Positions 31,754 through 38,919 of a DNA stretch of 38,919 nucleotides are shown piece by piece; positions within the stretch are counted from its first letter, which is position 1; every line of letters starts with the position of its first letter. The DNA is from Gammaproteobacteria bacterium (lineage in GTDB: Bacteria > Pseudomonadota > Gammaproteobacteria > Acidiferrobacterales > Sulfurifustaceae), in NCBI GenBank assembly GCA_004298065.1, contig SCRL01000071.1, positions 1 to 38,919 of the forward strand, read 5' to 3'. Position numbers and translations under genes: made by a program. Below the pieces are notes generated by a model. It was given only the letters and a program-made list of their open reading frames with translations, made no database searches and was not told the DNA's origin.

Positions 31754-33082
31754 ATGAAGTTCAGCACACGGTATGTCCTGGTCCTGCTGGTCGGCGTGTT
31801 CGCCGGCGCCGCGGTCACGGTCGGTGTCGGCGTGCTCGCCGAGCGCGAGCAGGCCAAGGAGGCGCGCACGCCGCTGCCACTCGACGAGCTGCGCACCTTC
31901 ACCGAGGTGTTCTCGCGCATCAAGTCCGACTACGTCGAGTCGGTCGAGGACAAGAAGCTGCTCGGCGACGCCGTGCAGGGCATGCTCGCCGGCCTCGACC
32001 CGCACTCGAGCTACCTCGACGCCGAGAGCTTCAAGGAAGTGCGCATCGACACCGAGGGCCAGTTCGGCGGCCTCGGCATCGAGGTCACGATGGAAAACGG
32101 CTTCGTGAAGGTGGTCGCGCCGATCGAGGACACGCCCGCGGCGCGCGGCGACGTGCGCACCGGCGACCTCATCATCCGCCTCGACGACAAAGCGGTGAAG
32201 GGCATGACGCTCACCGAGGCGGTGCGCCTGATGCGCGGCAAGCCGGGCAGCGAGATCACGCTCACCGTGGCGCGCGAGGGCGCCACCAAGCCGCTCAAGA
32301 TCACGCTCAAGCGCGCCGTCATCAAGATCCAGAGCGTCAAGTCCAAGCTGCTCGAACCGGGCTACGGCTATGTGCGCATCACCCAGTTCCAGGCCGGCAC
32401 CGAGAAGGGTCTGAACGAGGCGGTGAAAAAACTCTCCGCCCAGAACAAGGACGCGCTGCGCGGGCTCGTGCTCGACCTGCGCAACAACCCGGGCGGCGTG
32501 CTCAACGGCGCCGTCGGCGTGAGCGACGCGTTCCTGAACAAGGGCCTCATCGTCTACACCGAGGGGCGCGTGGCCGATTCACGCCTGCGCTTCTCGGCTA
32601 CTCCGGGCGATATCCTCAGCGGCGCGCCGCTGGTGGTACTGGTAAACGGCGGCTCGGCCTCGGCCTCGGAGATCGTGGCCGGCGCACTGCAGGACCACAA
32701 GCGCGCCGTGGTCATGGGCACCAAGACCTTCGGCAAGGGCTCGGTGCAGACCATCGTGCCGGTATCGAACGGCTCGGCACTCAAGCTCACGACCGCGCGC
32801 TATTTCACGCCGAACGGACGCTCGATCCAGGCCGCGGGCATCGTGCCGGACATCGTCGCCGAGGAGGCCAAGGTCACCAAGAGCGAAGCCGGCGAGCGGC
32901 TGAAGGAAGCCGATCTCGCGCGCCACCTCGAAAACGGCGACGCGCCCGTGCCCAAGGAAGAAAAGAAAGACGAGAAGAAGAAGGAACCCGCGCGCGTGCT
33001 TGCCGCGCCCGACGACTACCAGCTGCACGAGGCGCTGAACCTGCTCAAGGGCATCAGCTTCTTCAAGGCCAACGGCGGTTAG
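31754..33082 (+). CDS. ctpA: Carboxy-terminal processing protease (S41 family)
   Basis: Periplasmic PDZ-containing protease of 442 residues. It has an N-terminal membrane anchor (about 8-28), a PDZ domain (about 100-175) and the S41 core with a Ser303/Lys328 dyad (GGSASASE and TFGKGS) at the spacing of known Ctp enzymes. A short Lys/Glu-rich stretch (about 395-415) precedes the C-terminal helix. The start has GGAG 6 bp upstream. It follows envC and precedes a DJ-1-type gene by 10 bp. Confidence 0.95.
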   Translation: MKFSTRYVLVLLVGVFAGAAVTVGVGVLAEREQAKEARTPLPLDELRTFTEVFSRIKSDYVESVEDKKLLGDAVQGMLAGLDPHSSYLDAESFKEVRIDTEGQFGGLGIEVTMENGFVKVVAPIEDTPAARGDVRTGDLIIRLDDKAVKGMTLTEAVRLMRGKPGSEITLTVAREGATKPLKITLKRAVIKIQSVKSKLLEPGYGYVRITQFQAGTEKGLNEAVKKLSAQNKDALRGLVLDLRNNPGGVLNGAVGVSDAFLNKGLIVYTEGRVADSRLRFSATPGDILSGAPLVVLVNGGSASASEIVAGALQDHKRAVVMGTKTFGKGSVQTIVPVSNGSALKLTTARYFTPNGRSIQAAGIVPDIVAEEAKVTKSEAGERLKEADLARHLENGDAPVPKEEKKDEKKKEPARVLAAPDDYQLHEALNLLKGISFFKANGG

Positions 33083-33092
33083 GGAAACCACC

Positions 33093-33647
33093 GTGGCCGC
33101 CGTCCTCGTGCCGCTCGCGCCGGGCTTCGAGGAACTCGAGGCGGTCACCGTCATCGACCTGCTGCGCCGCGCCCAGATCGAGGTCACGGTCGCCGGGCTC
33201 GCGCCCGGCCCGGTCAAGGGCAGCCGCGGCACGGTGATCCAGCCGGACGCGGCGCTCGACGAGGCGTTACGGCGCGATTACGACATGGTCGTGCTGCCCG
33301 GCGGCCAGCCGGGCGCGACCAACCTCGAAAACGATCCGCGCATCCTCGACCTGCTGCGTCGCCTGGCGGCGCAGAACAAATACACCGCCGCCATCTGCGC
33401 CGCGCCCAAGGTGCTCGCCGTCGCCGGCGTGCTCGACGGCAAGCGCGCCACGAGTTTCCCCGGATCGCTCGATCCGGCGAAATTCCCGCGCGTGCAGGTG
33501 GAGAAGCTTGCCCTCGTCGCCGACGGCAAGGTCGTCACCTCGCGCGGACCGGGCACAGCCATGGATTTCGCACTTGAATTGATCAGCCTGCTTGCAGGCA
33601 AAGACAAACGCGACCAGGTCGAGGCCGGGCTGCAAAGGGAACGATAA
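33093..33647 (+). CDS. DJ-1/PfpI/YajL-family protein
   Basis: Small cysteine protein of 184 residues. The fold signature is present: GFEELEAVT with Glu16, the VLPGGQPGATNL loop and the nucleophile-elbow cysteine in AAICAAPKVLA (Cys102). YajL and DJ-1 relatives protect proteins and nucleotides against glyoxal or oxidative damage, but the exact reaction of this member is not known. It starts at a GTG with AGGGA upstream and converges on the next gene. Confidence 0.92.
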   Translation: MAAVLVPLAPGFEELEAVTVIDLLRRAQIEVTVAGLAPGPVKGSRGTVIQPDAALDEALRRDYDMVVLPGGQPGATNLENDPRILDLLRRLAAQNKYTAAICAAPKVLAVAGVLDGKRATSFPGSLDPAKFPRVQVEKLALVADGKVVTSRGPGTAMDFALELISLLAGKDKRDQVEAGLQRER

Positions 33648-33657
33648 GAACTGTTTT

Positions 33658-34470
33658 CTACTTGAAGTCGAAGCGCGTGCCGAAGAACACGCGCGAGCGC
33701 TCGGGGTCGCGCAGCCGCAGGCGGTTGCCGTTGTAACCGTAGCTCGCCTCGGCCTGCAGGCTCAGGTACGGCTTCGCCTGCCACTTCCACCCCGCCGCAA
33801 TCTGCGAGCGATCGTCGTCCGGGAAGATGCCCGGCAACGTCTCCTCGTAGCCGGCGTAGGCGCGCTGCGTTTGGAACGAGATGTACGGCGTGTGCGCCCG
33901 GGACAATGTCAGCTCGCCGCCAATCGCAAAACCGTAATAACGCCGGCCGAGCAGGTGGTAGGTTTCCGCCGTTCCTTTCTCGCCACCGACGAACACGCTG
34001 CCGGTCAGGCGCGGACTGTAGTCGCCGGCCCAGCGGTTCGTGAGCGACATGCTGGCGCGGGTATCGGCCAGTTCCGGCGTGCCCAGGAATAGCGGCGTGG
34101 AACTGCTGTACCCGGCGCTGAACGTGACGTGACTCGCGACATCGAGCCGATGCTCCCAGGCAATGGATAGCGCGCGCAGTCGCGGCGCGGAGGCACTCTC
34201 TTCTTCGATCTCGAAGAAACGCGGCACAGCCGGCTCGCGCCCGAACCCGCCGCTCAGGCGCAGGGTGCCGGCATCGGCAGCGTCACCGGGAAAATCCATG
34301 TCGGAAGAATGAAACAGGTCGACCGCAAAGGCCGCGTAGCGCGGCGACCAGACGTGGGTGCCCGGAACGGTCGGGGCGTCGTCAAACAAGGAGTACGTGG
34401 CAGCCACCGCGGGTCCGCTCGCAGCAAGCAGTACGACCAGGGCAAGAGGGCGAAGCGGCGGCCGTTTCAT
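33658..34470 (-). CDS. Putative outer-membrane beta-barrel protein, no recognised family
   Basis: The 270-residue product has a signal peptide (MKRPPLRPLALVVLLAASGPAVAA, cut after about 24). The rest alternates polar and hydrophobic or aromatic residues, with many Tyr, Phe and Gly, as in small barrels (TYHLLGRRYYGFAIGGELTLS, YLSLQAEASYGYNG). The C-terminus is RVFFGTRFDFK, so the Phe is penultimate rather than last. I do not recognise a family. It follows ubiB by 83 bp on the same strand and may have a separate promoter. Confidence 0.68.
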   Translation of the reverse strand: MKRPPLRPLALVVLLAASGPAVAATYSLFDDAPTVPGTHVWSPRYAAFAVDLFHSSDMDFPGDAADAGTLRLSGGFGREPAVPRFFEIEEESASAPRLRALSIAWEHRLDVASHVTFSAGYSSSTPLFLGTPELADTRASMSLTNRWAGDYSPRLTGSVFVGGEKGTAETYHLLGRRYYGFAIGGELTLSRAHTPYISFQTQRAYAGYEETLPGIFPDDDRSQIAAGWKWQAKPYLSLQAEASYGYNGNRLRLRDPERSRVFFGTRFDFK

Positions 34471-34553
34471 GGCACTAACCCCCGACAGCGTGGTTTCCTG
34501 CATACAAATTTAGCACAGCGCGCCGTCGTCGCGGCCGGAAACCCCACCGTCCG

Positions 34554-36200
34554 TCAGGCCGTCTTGTCCGATGGGAGCAGCGCCTTCGCGAGCAGTACCA
34601 CGCCGGCCACGATGAGCACGCCGCCGAGCAGGCGTGACGGTGTCCAGCGCCACAGCGCGTCCAGCACGCCGGCGAGCATCGCGGCGCTGCCGACGTAGAG
34701 CAGCGTCAGGCGCTGCTGCTGCTCGCGCAGTTCGCGCCGCAGGCGCGAAAGTTCCTGCGATTTCCATTCCATCGCGAGCTCGCCCTCGCGCAGGCGCCTG
34801 AGCGCCTCGTGCACCAGTCCCGGCATTTCCGGCGCCATCGCCCACCATTTCGGCAGCTCGCGCTTGAGCGTCCGGAACAGCGCGCGCGGCCCCACGTGGT
34901 CGCTCATCCAGCGTTCGAGAAAGGGCTTGGCCGTTACCCACAGGTCGAGTTCGGGATAAAGCCGCCGTCCCAACCCCTCGATGTTGAACAGCGTCTTTTG
35001 CAGCAGCACCAGCTGCGGCTGGATTTCCATGTTGAACCGGCGCGCGGTCTGGAACAGGTGCAGCAACAGCCGCCCGAAGGAGATCTCGGAAAGCGGCTTG
35101 GCGAACACCGGCTCCAGCACCGCGCGGATCGCGGACTCGAATTCCTCGACGCGCGTGTCCGGCGGCACCCAGCCGGCGCGCAGGTGCGCCTCGGCCACGC
35201 CGCGGTAGTCGCGGTTGAAAAAGGCGAGAAAGTTCTCGGCCAGGTAGCGCTTGTCCTTGTCGCCGAGCGAACCCATGATGCCGAAGTCGATGGCGCAGTA
35301 GCGCCCGTCGGGGTAGACGAAGATGTTGCCCGGATGCATGTCGGCGTGAAAAAAGCCGTCGCGGAACGCCTGGGTGAAGAAGATCTCGACGCCGTTGTGC
35401 GCCAACTTTTTCATGTCGATGCCGGCGTTCTTCAGGCCGTCCACGTTGCTGATGGGGATGCCGTGGATGCGCTCCATCACCATCACCTCGCGCCGCGTCA
35501 GGTCCCAGTAGACCTTGGGCACGTACAGCAATTTGGACTCGGCAAAGTTGGCGCGCAGGCGGCTCGCGTTCGCCGACTCGACGCGCAGATCGAGCTCGTC
35601 GTGCAGCGTTTTGCCGAACTCGTCCACCACCTCCACCGGCCGCAGCCGGCGCGCCTCGGGGGAGTAGCGCATGGCCAGTCGCGCGAGTACGTAGAGCAAC
35701 TGCAGGTCGCGCTCGATAACCGGCTCGATGCCGGGGCGCAACACCTTGACCACGACCTCGGCGCCGTCGTGCAGCCGCGCCGCGTGCACCTGCGCCACCG
35801 AGGCCGAGGCGAGCGCGGCATGCGAAAACTCGCTGAAGAAATCCGTGAGCTTGCCGCCGAGCGCGGTCTCGATGATGCGCGCCGCCTCGGCCTCGGGGAA
35901 CGGCGGCACCTGGTCCTGGAGCTTGGCCAGCTCCTCGGCGATATCCTCGGGCAGCAGGTCGGGGCGCGTCGACAGCACCTGGCCGAACTTGACGAAAATC
36001 GGCCCGAGCTCCTCCAACGCCTCGCGCAGCCGCTGCCCGCGCGGGGCGCGCGTGCGCGGTATCCAGCGCCATGGCAACAGCCGCAGCAGGAACCGGTAGG
36101 GGCGAAACAGGTGGATGGCGCTCACGAACTCGTCGAGGTCGTGGCGCACGAAAATCCGTGTGATGTGCAGCGACCGCATCAGCTGCGACAGCGACAACAT
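34554..36200 (-). CDS. ubiB: UbiB-family atypical kinase (ubiquinone biosynthesis)
   Basis: Membrane-bound ADCK/UbiB kinase required for ubiquinone synthesis, probably by extracting intermediates from the membrane. The 548-residue protein shows KFGQ (Lys71, the KxGQ motif), an Ala-rich loop ([13 protein letters not shown], about 129-141), the conserved Lys152, HADMHPGN (285-292), an Asp-Phe-Gly motif (305-307) and two C-terminal helices (about 500-540). The start overlaps the ubiJ stop (TAATG). Confidence 0.96.
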   Translation of the reverse strand: MLSLSQLMRSLHITRIFVRHDLDEFVSAIHLFRPYRFLLRLLPWRWIPRTRAPRGQRLREALEELGPIFVKFGQVLSTRPDLLPEDIAEELAKLQDQVPPFPEAEAARIIETALGGKLTDFFSEFSHAALASASVAQVHAARLHDGAEVVVKVLRPGIEPVIERDLQLLYVLARLAMRYSPEARRLRPVEVVDEFGKTLHDELDLRVESANASRLRANFAESKLLYVPKVYWDLTRREVMVMERIHGIPISNVDGLKNAGIDMKKLAHNGVEIFFTQAFRDGFFHADMHPGNIFVYPDGRYCAIDFGIMGSLGDKDKRYLAENFLAFFNRDYRGVAEAHLRAGWVPPDTRVEEFESAIRAVLEPVFAKPLSEISFGRLLLHLFQTARRFNMEIQPQLVLLQKTLFNIEGLGRRLYPELDLWVTAKPFLERWMSDHVGPRALFRTLKRELPKWWAMAPEMPGLVHEALRRLREGELAMEWKSQELSRLRRELREQQQRLTLLYVGSAAMLAGVLDALWRWTPSRLLGGVLIVAGVVLLAKALLPSDKTA

Positions 36201-36805
36201 TACCGAAACCTCCCTGTCGCCTGTTCGAGCCGCTTTTCCAGTCGGTCGGTATCCGCGCGCAACGTATCGACGCCGCGCAGGAACTGCTCGACCGCTTCGC
36301 GCCGGGGCAACAGCCGGCTTTCTTCCGTCAAATACTCGCGCGCGTCCTGTTCGAGATAGGCCCGGCTCTGGCGCGCCCAGTCCCGCAGGCCGCGCACCGC
36401 GCGCCCGAGCTGGTGCGCCGCAACATCGCCCACGACGCGCGCGGCCTGCTCCTCCCAGTCGAGGTCGATCTGCTTCAGCAGGCGCTGGAAGTGCTGGCCC
36501 AGTTCGATGTCGCCGCTGATCTGCAGTTCGCCGGCGCGCGACGTGCCGTTGCCGCCGAACAGGAGACGCGTGAACACCGGCACGTCACCGCGGATGGTAA
36601 CGTCGGGCACACCATCCGGGGTCGTGCGAAGGCGAAACCCGCCGGCCGAGGGAAACAGGAAAAATTCGGCATCGCTGCCCGCACGCGCCAGATGCACGGC
36701 GATGCACTTGCCGTCGAGCTCGCCCAGGCGCGCGAGCGTGTCGGGGTCGAGCCGCAACACACGGTTGATGGCTATTTCCAGCGGTATCAGGAACGGGGAA
36801 ACCAT
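36200..36805 (-). CDS. ubiJ: UbiJ, SCP2-domain ubiquinone accessory factor
   Basis: Lipid-binding accessory factor that helps organise the ubiquinone hydroxylase complex. The 201-residue protein has an SCP2-like N-terminal domain (about 10-115, with GKCIAVHL and [25 protein letters not shown]) and a helical C-terminal tail rich in Arg and Glu. It sits between ubiE and ubiB, its usual location. A 29-bp gap follows ubiE. Confidence 0.93.
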   Translation of the reverse strand: MVSPFLIPLEIAINRVLRLDPDTLARLGELDGKCIAVHLARAGSDAEFFLFPSAGGFRLRTTPDGVPDVTIRGDVPVFTRLLFGGNGTSRAGELQISGDIELGQHFQRLLKQIDLDWEEQAARVVGDVAAHQLGRAVRGLRDWARQSRAYLEQDAREYLTEESRLLPRREAVEQFLRGVDTLRADTDRLEKRLEQATGRFR

Positions 36806-36834
36806 ATATAAGGAATATAGCCGCCGGCGGGCTA

Positions 36835-37590
36835 TCAGAACTTGTAGCCCTTGTGCAGCGCGACAATGCCGCCGCTGAGGTTGTGGTAATGCACGCGTCC
36901 GAAGCCCGCGGCTTCCATCATGCGCTTCAGCGTCTCCTGGTCCGGGTGCTTGCGGATGGATTCGGCCAGATAGCGGTAGCTGCCTTCGTCCTTCGCCACC
37001 ACCTTGCCGAGCCAGGGCAGGATACTGAACGAATACACGTCATACACCTTGCTCAGCGGCTCGATCACCGGCTTGGAAAATTCCAGCACCAGCGCCCGCC
37101 CGCCGGGTTTGAGCACGCGGAACATCGAGGCCAGCGCCCGGTCCTGGTGGGTGACGTTGCGCAGTCCGAAAGCGATGCAGATACAGTCGAAATGATCGTC
37201 CGGAAACGGCAGGCATTCGGCGTCCGCCTGCACGAACTCGACGTTGCCGGCGACGCCGGCATCGGCGAAGCGCGCGCGCCCGACTTCGAGCATGGCGTCG
37301 TTGATGTCGGCCAGCACCACCTGCCCGCGCGGGCCGACGCGGCGGGCGAATTTGCGCGCCATGTCGCCCGAGCCGCCGGCGAGATCGAGCACGCGCTCGC
37401 CGGCGCGCACGCCGGCCTCGGCGTCCGCGAACTGCTTCCACAACCGGTGCGTGCCGAGCGACATCAGGTCGTTCATGAGGTCGTACTTCGAGGCGACCGA
37501 GCGGAACACGTCGGCCACCAGCCCGGCCTTGGCGGCCTCGGGCACCTCACGGAAACCGAAATGGGTGGTGCCGTTGTCTTTCGACGTCAT
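36835..37590 (-). CDS. ubiE: Ubiquinone/menaquinone biosynthesis C-methyltransferase
   Basis: SAM-dependent C-methyltransferase of ubiquinone synthesis. The 251-residue protein contains the SAM motif [16 protein letters not shown] (67-82) and [25 protein letters not shown] and [10 protein letters not shown], all standard in UbiE. C-terminal [12 protein letters not shown] is the usual end. It begins 4 bp after a DUF971 gene. Confidence 0.97.
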   Translation of the reverse strand: MTSKDNGTTHFGFREVPEAAKAGLVADVFRSVASKYDLMNDLMSLGTHRLWKQFADAEAGVRAGERVLDLAGGSGDMARKFARRVGPRGQVVLADINDAMLEVGRARFADAGVAGNVEFVQADAECLPFPDDHFDCICIAFGLRNVTHQDRALASMFRVLKPGGRALVLEFSKPVIEPLSKVYDVYSFSILPWLGKVVAKDEGSYRYLAESIRKHPDQETLKRMMEAAGFGRVHYHNLSGGIVALHKGYKF

Positions 37591-37594
37591 GAAA

Positions 37595-37966
37595 TCAAGC
37601 CGCCGGCTTGCGGGTCACGCCGGCCTGGGCCAGCCGGTCGAGATACTCTTTCCACAACCGCGCCTGCTCGGTGCCGAGATGATGCAGCCAGTCCCAGGAG
37701 TAGATGCCGGTGTTGTGGCCGTCGTCGAAGTGCAGGCACACGGCGTAGCTTCCGACCGGCTCGATGTTGGCGATATTCACGTTCTCCTTGCCGACCTGCA
37801 ACACCTCCTGGCCCGGGCCGTGGCCGCGGACCTCGGCCGAGGGCGAGTACACGCGCAGGTATTCGCACGGCAGGTTGAAATGGCTGCCGTCGTCGAACGC
37901 AACTTCGAGCATGCGCGATTTCTGGTGCAGCTTGATGTCGGTGGGTCGGACCTTGGTCTGGGTCAT
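37595..37966 (-). CDS. DUF971 / GBBH-like N-terminal domain protein
   Basis: Small 123-residue protein resembling the N-terminal domain of gamma-butyrobetaine hydroxylase (DUF971), with [36 protein letters not shown] and [23 protein letters not shown]. The function is unknown; such genes often precede ubiE. The start at 37966 (MTQTK) matches the family; a longer frame upstream does not. Confidence 0.92.
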   Translation of the reverse strand: MTQTKVRPTDIKLHQKSRMLEVAFDDGSHFNLPCEYLRVYSPSAEVRGHGPGQEVLQVGKENVNIANIEPVGSYAVCLHFDDGHNTGIYSWDWLHHLGTEQARLWKEYLDRLAQAGVTRKPAA

Positions 37967-38044
37967 GGAAATGTCGTGCCCGGATGAAAATGGAAGACGA
38001 ACTATACCTTTTCCCGCCGTGGGCGCGGGGTTTGCCACAAAAAC

Positions 38045-38110
38045 GTAATGGTAACCAAAATGTAATATATATGGTATGAAATGCCGGCCACGGTTTCACA
38101 GAGCGTTCAC
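38045..38110 (+). promoter_or_regulatory. Direct repeats with 11-bp spacing upstream of phoB
   Basis: GTAAC (38051) and GTAAT (38062) repeat with an 11-bp period, the period of PhoB half-sites (7 bp + 4 bp). A second pair, GTTTCAC-AGAG-CGTTCAC, at 38093-38110 has the same period and matches CTGTCAC-type halves at five of seven positions. Both pairs lie just before phoB, so they are candidates for autoregulation, although the second lies only 14 bp before the ATG. Confidence 0.35.
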
Positions 38111-38124
38111 ACGGATTTCGCGGC

Positions 38125-38814
38125 ATGCCCGGAAAAATACTGATCGTTGACGACGAGGCCGCTATCCGCCAGATGGTGTGCCTGGCGCTGAGCCAGGCGG
38201 GCTACGCCTGCCTCGAGGCGGCCGACACCAACGAGGCGCAGGCGCGCATCCTCGAACAGGTGCCGGACCTGATCCTGCTCGACTGGATGCTGCCGGGCAC
38301 GAGCGGCGTCGAGTACGCCCGCCGCCTGCGGCGCGAGAAGCTCACCCAGAAGATCCCGGTGATCATGCTCACGGCGCGCGTCGAGGAGGAGGACAAGGTG
38401 CGCGGCCTCGATTCCGGGGCCGACGACTACATCACCAAGCCGTTCTCCACCCGCGAGCTGCAGGCGCGCATCAAGGCGCTGCTGCGCCGCGCCACGCCGC
38501 ACGCCGCCGAGGTGGCGCTCGAGGTCGACGGCCTGCAGCTCGACCCGGCGACGCACCGCGTCTCGGCCGGCGAGCGGCACATCGCCCTCGGCCCGACCGA
38601 GTTCCGGCTGCTGCAGTTCTTCATGAGCCACCCCGAACGCGTGCACTCGCGCGAGCGGCTGCTGAACGACGTCTGGGGCAACAACGTGTACGTGGAGGAA
38701 CGCACGGTGGACGTGCACATCCGCCGCCTGCGCAAGGCACTGGCGACCTCGGGGCACGACCGCCTGATCCAGACGGTGCGTGGCGCGGGCTACCGCCTGT
38801 CCGCCCAGGGCTGA
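38125..38814 (+). CDS. phoB: Phosphate regulon response regulator PhoB
   Basis: OmpR-type response regulator of 229 residues. The receiver domain has the acidic pair Asp9/Asp10, the phosphorylated Asp53 (LLLDWMLPG), Thr83 and Lys105. The C-terminal winged helix (about 130-229) contains [25 protein letters not shown] and [14 protein letters not shown]. It precedes phoR by 3 bp. Confidence 0.95.
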   Translation: MPGKILIVDDEAAIRQMVCLALSQAGYACLEAADTNEAQARILEQVPDLILLDWMLPGTSGVEYARRLRREKLTQKIPVIMLTARVEEEDKVRGLDSGADDYITKPFSTRELQARIKALLRRATPHAAEVALEVDGLQLDPATHRVSAGERHIALGPTEFRLLQFFMSHPERVHSRERLLNDVWGNNVYVEERTVDVHIRRLRKALATSGHDRLIQTVRGAGYRLSAQG

Positions 38815-38817
38815 AGC

Positions 38818-38919
38818 ATGCACCCGAGCCTGTGGCGCGAGGTCTGGACGCTCGCCGGTATCGCGCTGGCGAGCCTGGTGCTCGGCGCCATCACCGGGCG
38901 CTACTTCATCGTCGCCGCC
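38818..38919 (+). CDS. phoR: Phosphate regulon sensor kinase PhoR, 5' fragment
   Basis: The first 34 codons are present before the window ends: MHPSLWREVWTLAGIALASL..., i.e. a short polar start and a hydrophobic membrane segment, the usual PhoR N-terminus. It begins 3 bp after phoB. The call rests on the N-terminal pattern and on the neighbour. Confidence 0.78.
   Translation, partial: MHPSLWREVWTLAGIALASLVLGAITGRYFIVAA

Noticed and set aside
34809-36359. 516-codon plus-strand frame opposite ubiB
   Set aside because: It is antisense to a well-supported gene and made of low-complexity His/Arg/Gln-rich sequence, a common artefact of high-GC coding DNA.

Overview
This 38.9-kb window is a high-GC, gene-dense chromosomal segment, most likely from a gammaproteobacterium. 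The reasons are the biotin order bioF-bioH-bioC-bioD with divergent comF, the ubiE-ubiJ-ubiB cluster, the rhodanese(yibN)-grxC-secB-gpsA block, a complete MSHA-type pilus core and phoB-phoR. A caa3-type cytochrome oxidase (CoxB fused to cytochrome c) and the absence of host-associated functions fit a free-living respiratory or chemolithotrophic lineage; the exact genus cannot be read from the sequence. There are no tRNA or rRNA genes, insertion sequences, phage genes or CRISPR arrays.

Layout. (1) 1-213: a 9-bp tandem repeat array cut by the window edge, three inverted copies of its core, and a strong terminator. (2) 236-5216, minus strand: an aa3/caa3 oxidase operon reading DUF2244 (frameshifted), coxB, coxA, a 39-residue membrane protein, ctaG, coxC. 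Its 340-bp upstream region carries two FNR/ANR-like sites and a Fur-like palindrome. (3) 5558-9030, minus: bioF-bioH-bioC-bioD, translationally coupled, with a BirA-type operator between bioF and divergent comF (9127-9840). (4) 9868-25511, minus: an MSHA-like type IV pilus locus reading mshE, mshG, a minor pilin, two near-duplicate major pilins, two tandem O-antigen-ligase/TPR membrane proteins, mshI, mshI2, mshJ, mshK, mshL, mshM, mshN. (5) 25610-28778: trmL (plus), then gpsA, secB, grxC, a membrane rhodanese and an ArsR-family regulator (all minus). (6) 28923-33647, plus: gpmI, envC, ctpA, and a DJ-1/PfpI protein. (7) 33658-37966, minus: an orphan putative outer-membrane barrel and the DUF971-ubiE-ubiJ-ubiB ubiquinone cluster. 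(8) 38125-end, plus: phoB and the start of phoR.

How it works together. The oxidase and ubiquinone genes supply aerobic respiration. The bio operon makes biotin from pimeloyl-ACP (BioC/BioH route), but bioA and bioB must lie elsewhere. The MSHA locus contains all the envelope-spanning parts and the motors needed for assembly; the ATPase keeps both c-di-GMP-binding MshEN repeats, so pilus output is probably tied to c-di-GMP. The most unusual part is the pairing of two duplicated pilins with two duplicated WaaL/PglL-like ligases inside the pilus locus. This suggests a pilin O-glycosylation module built into an MSHA system. No tests of function are possible from sequence alone.
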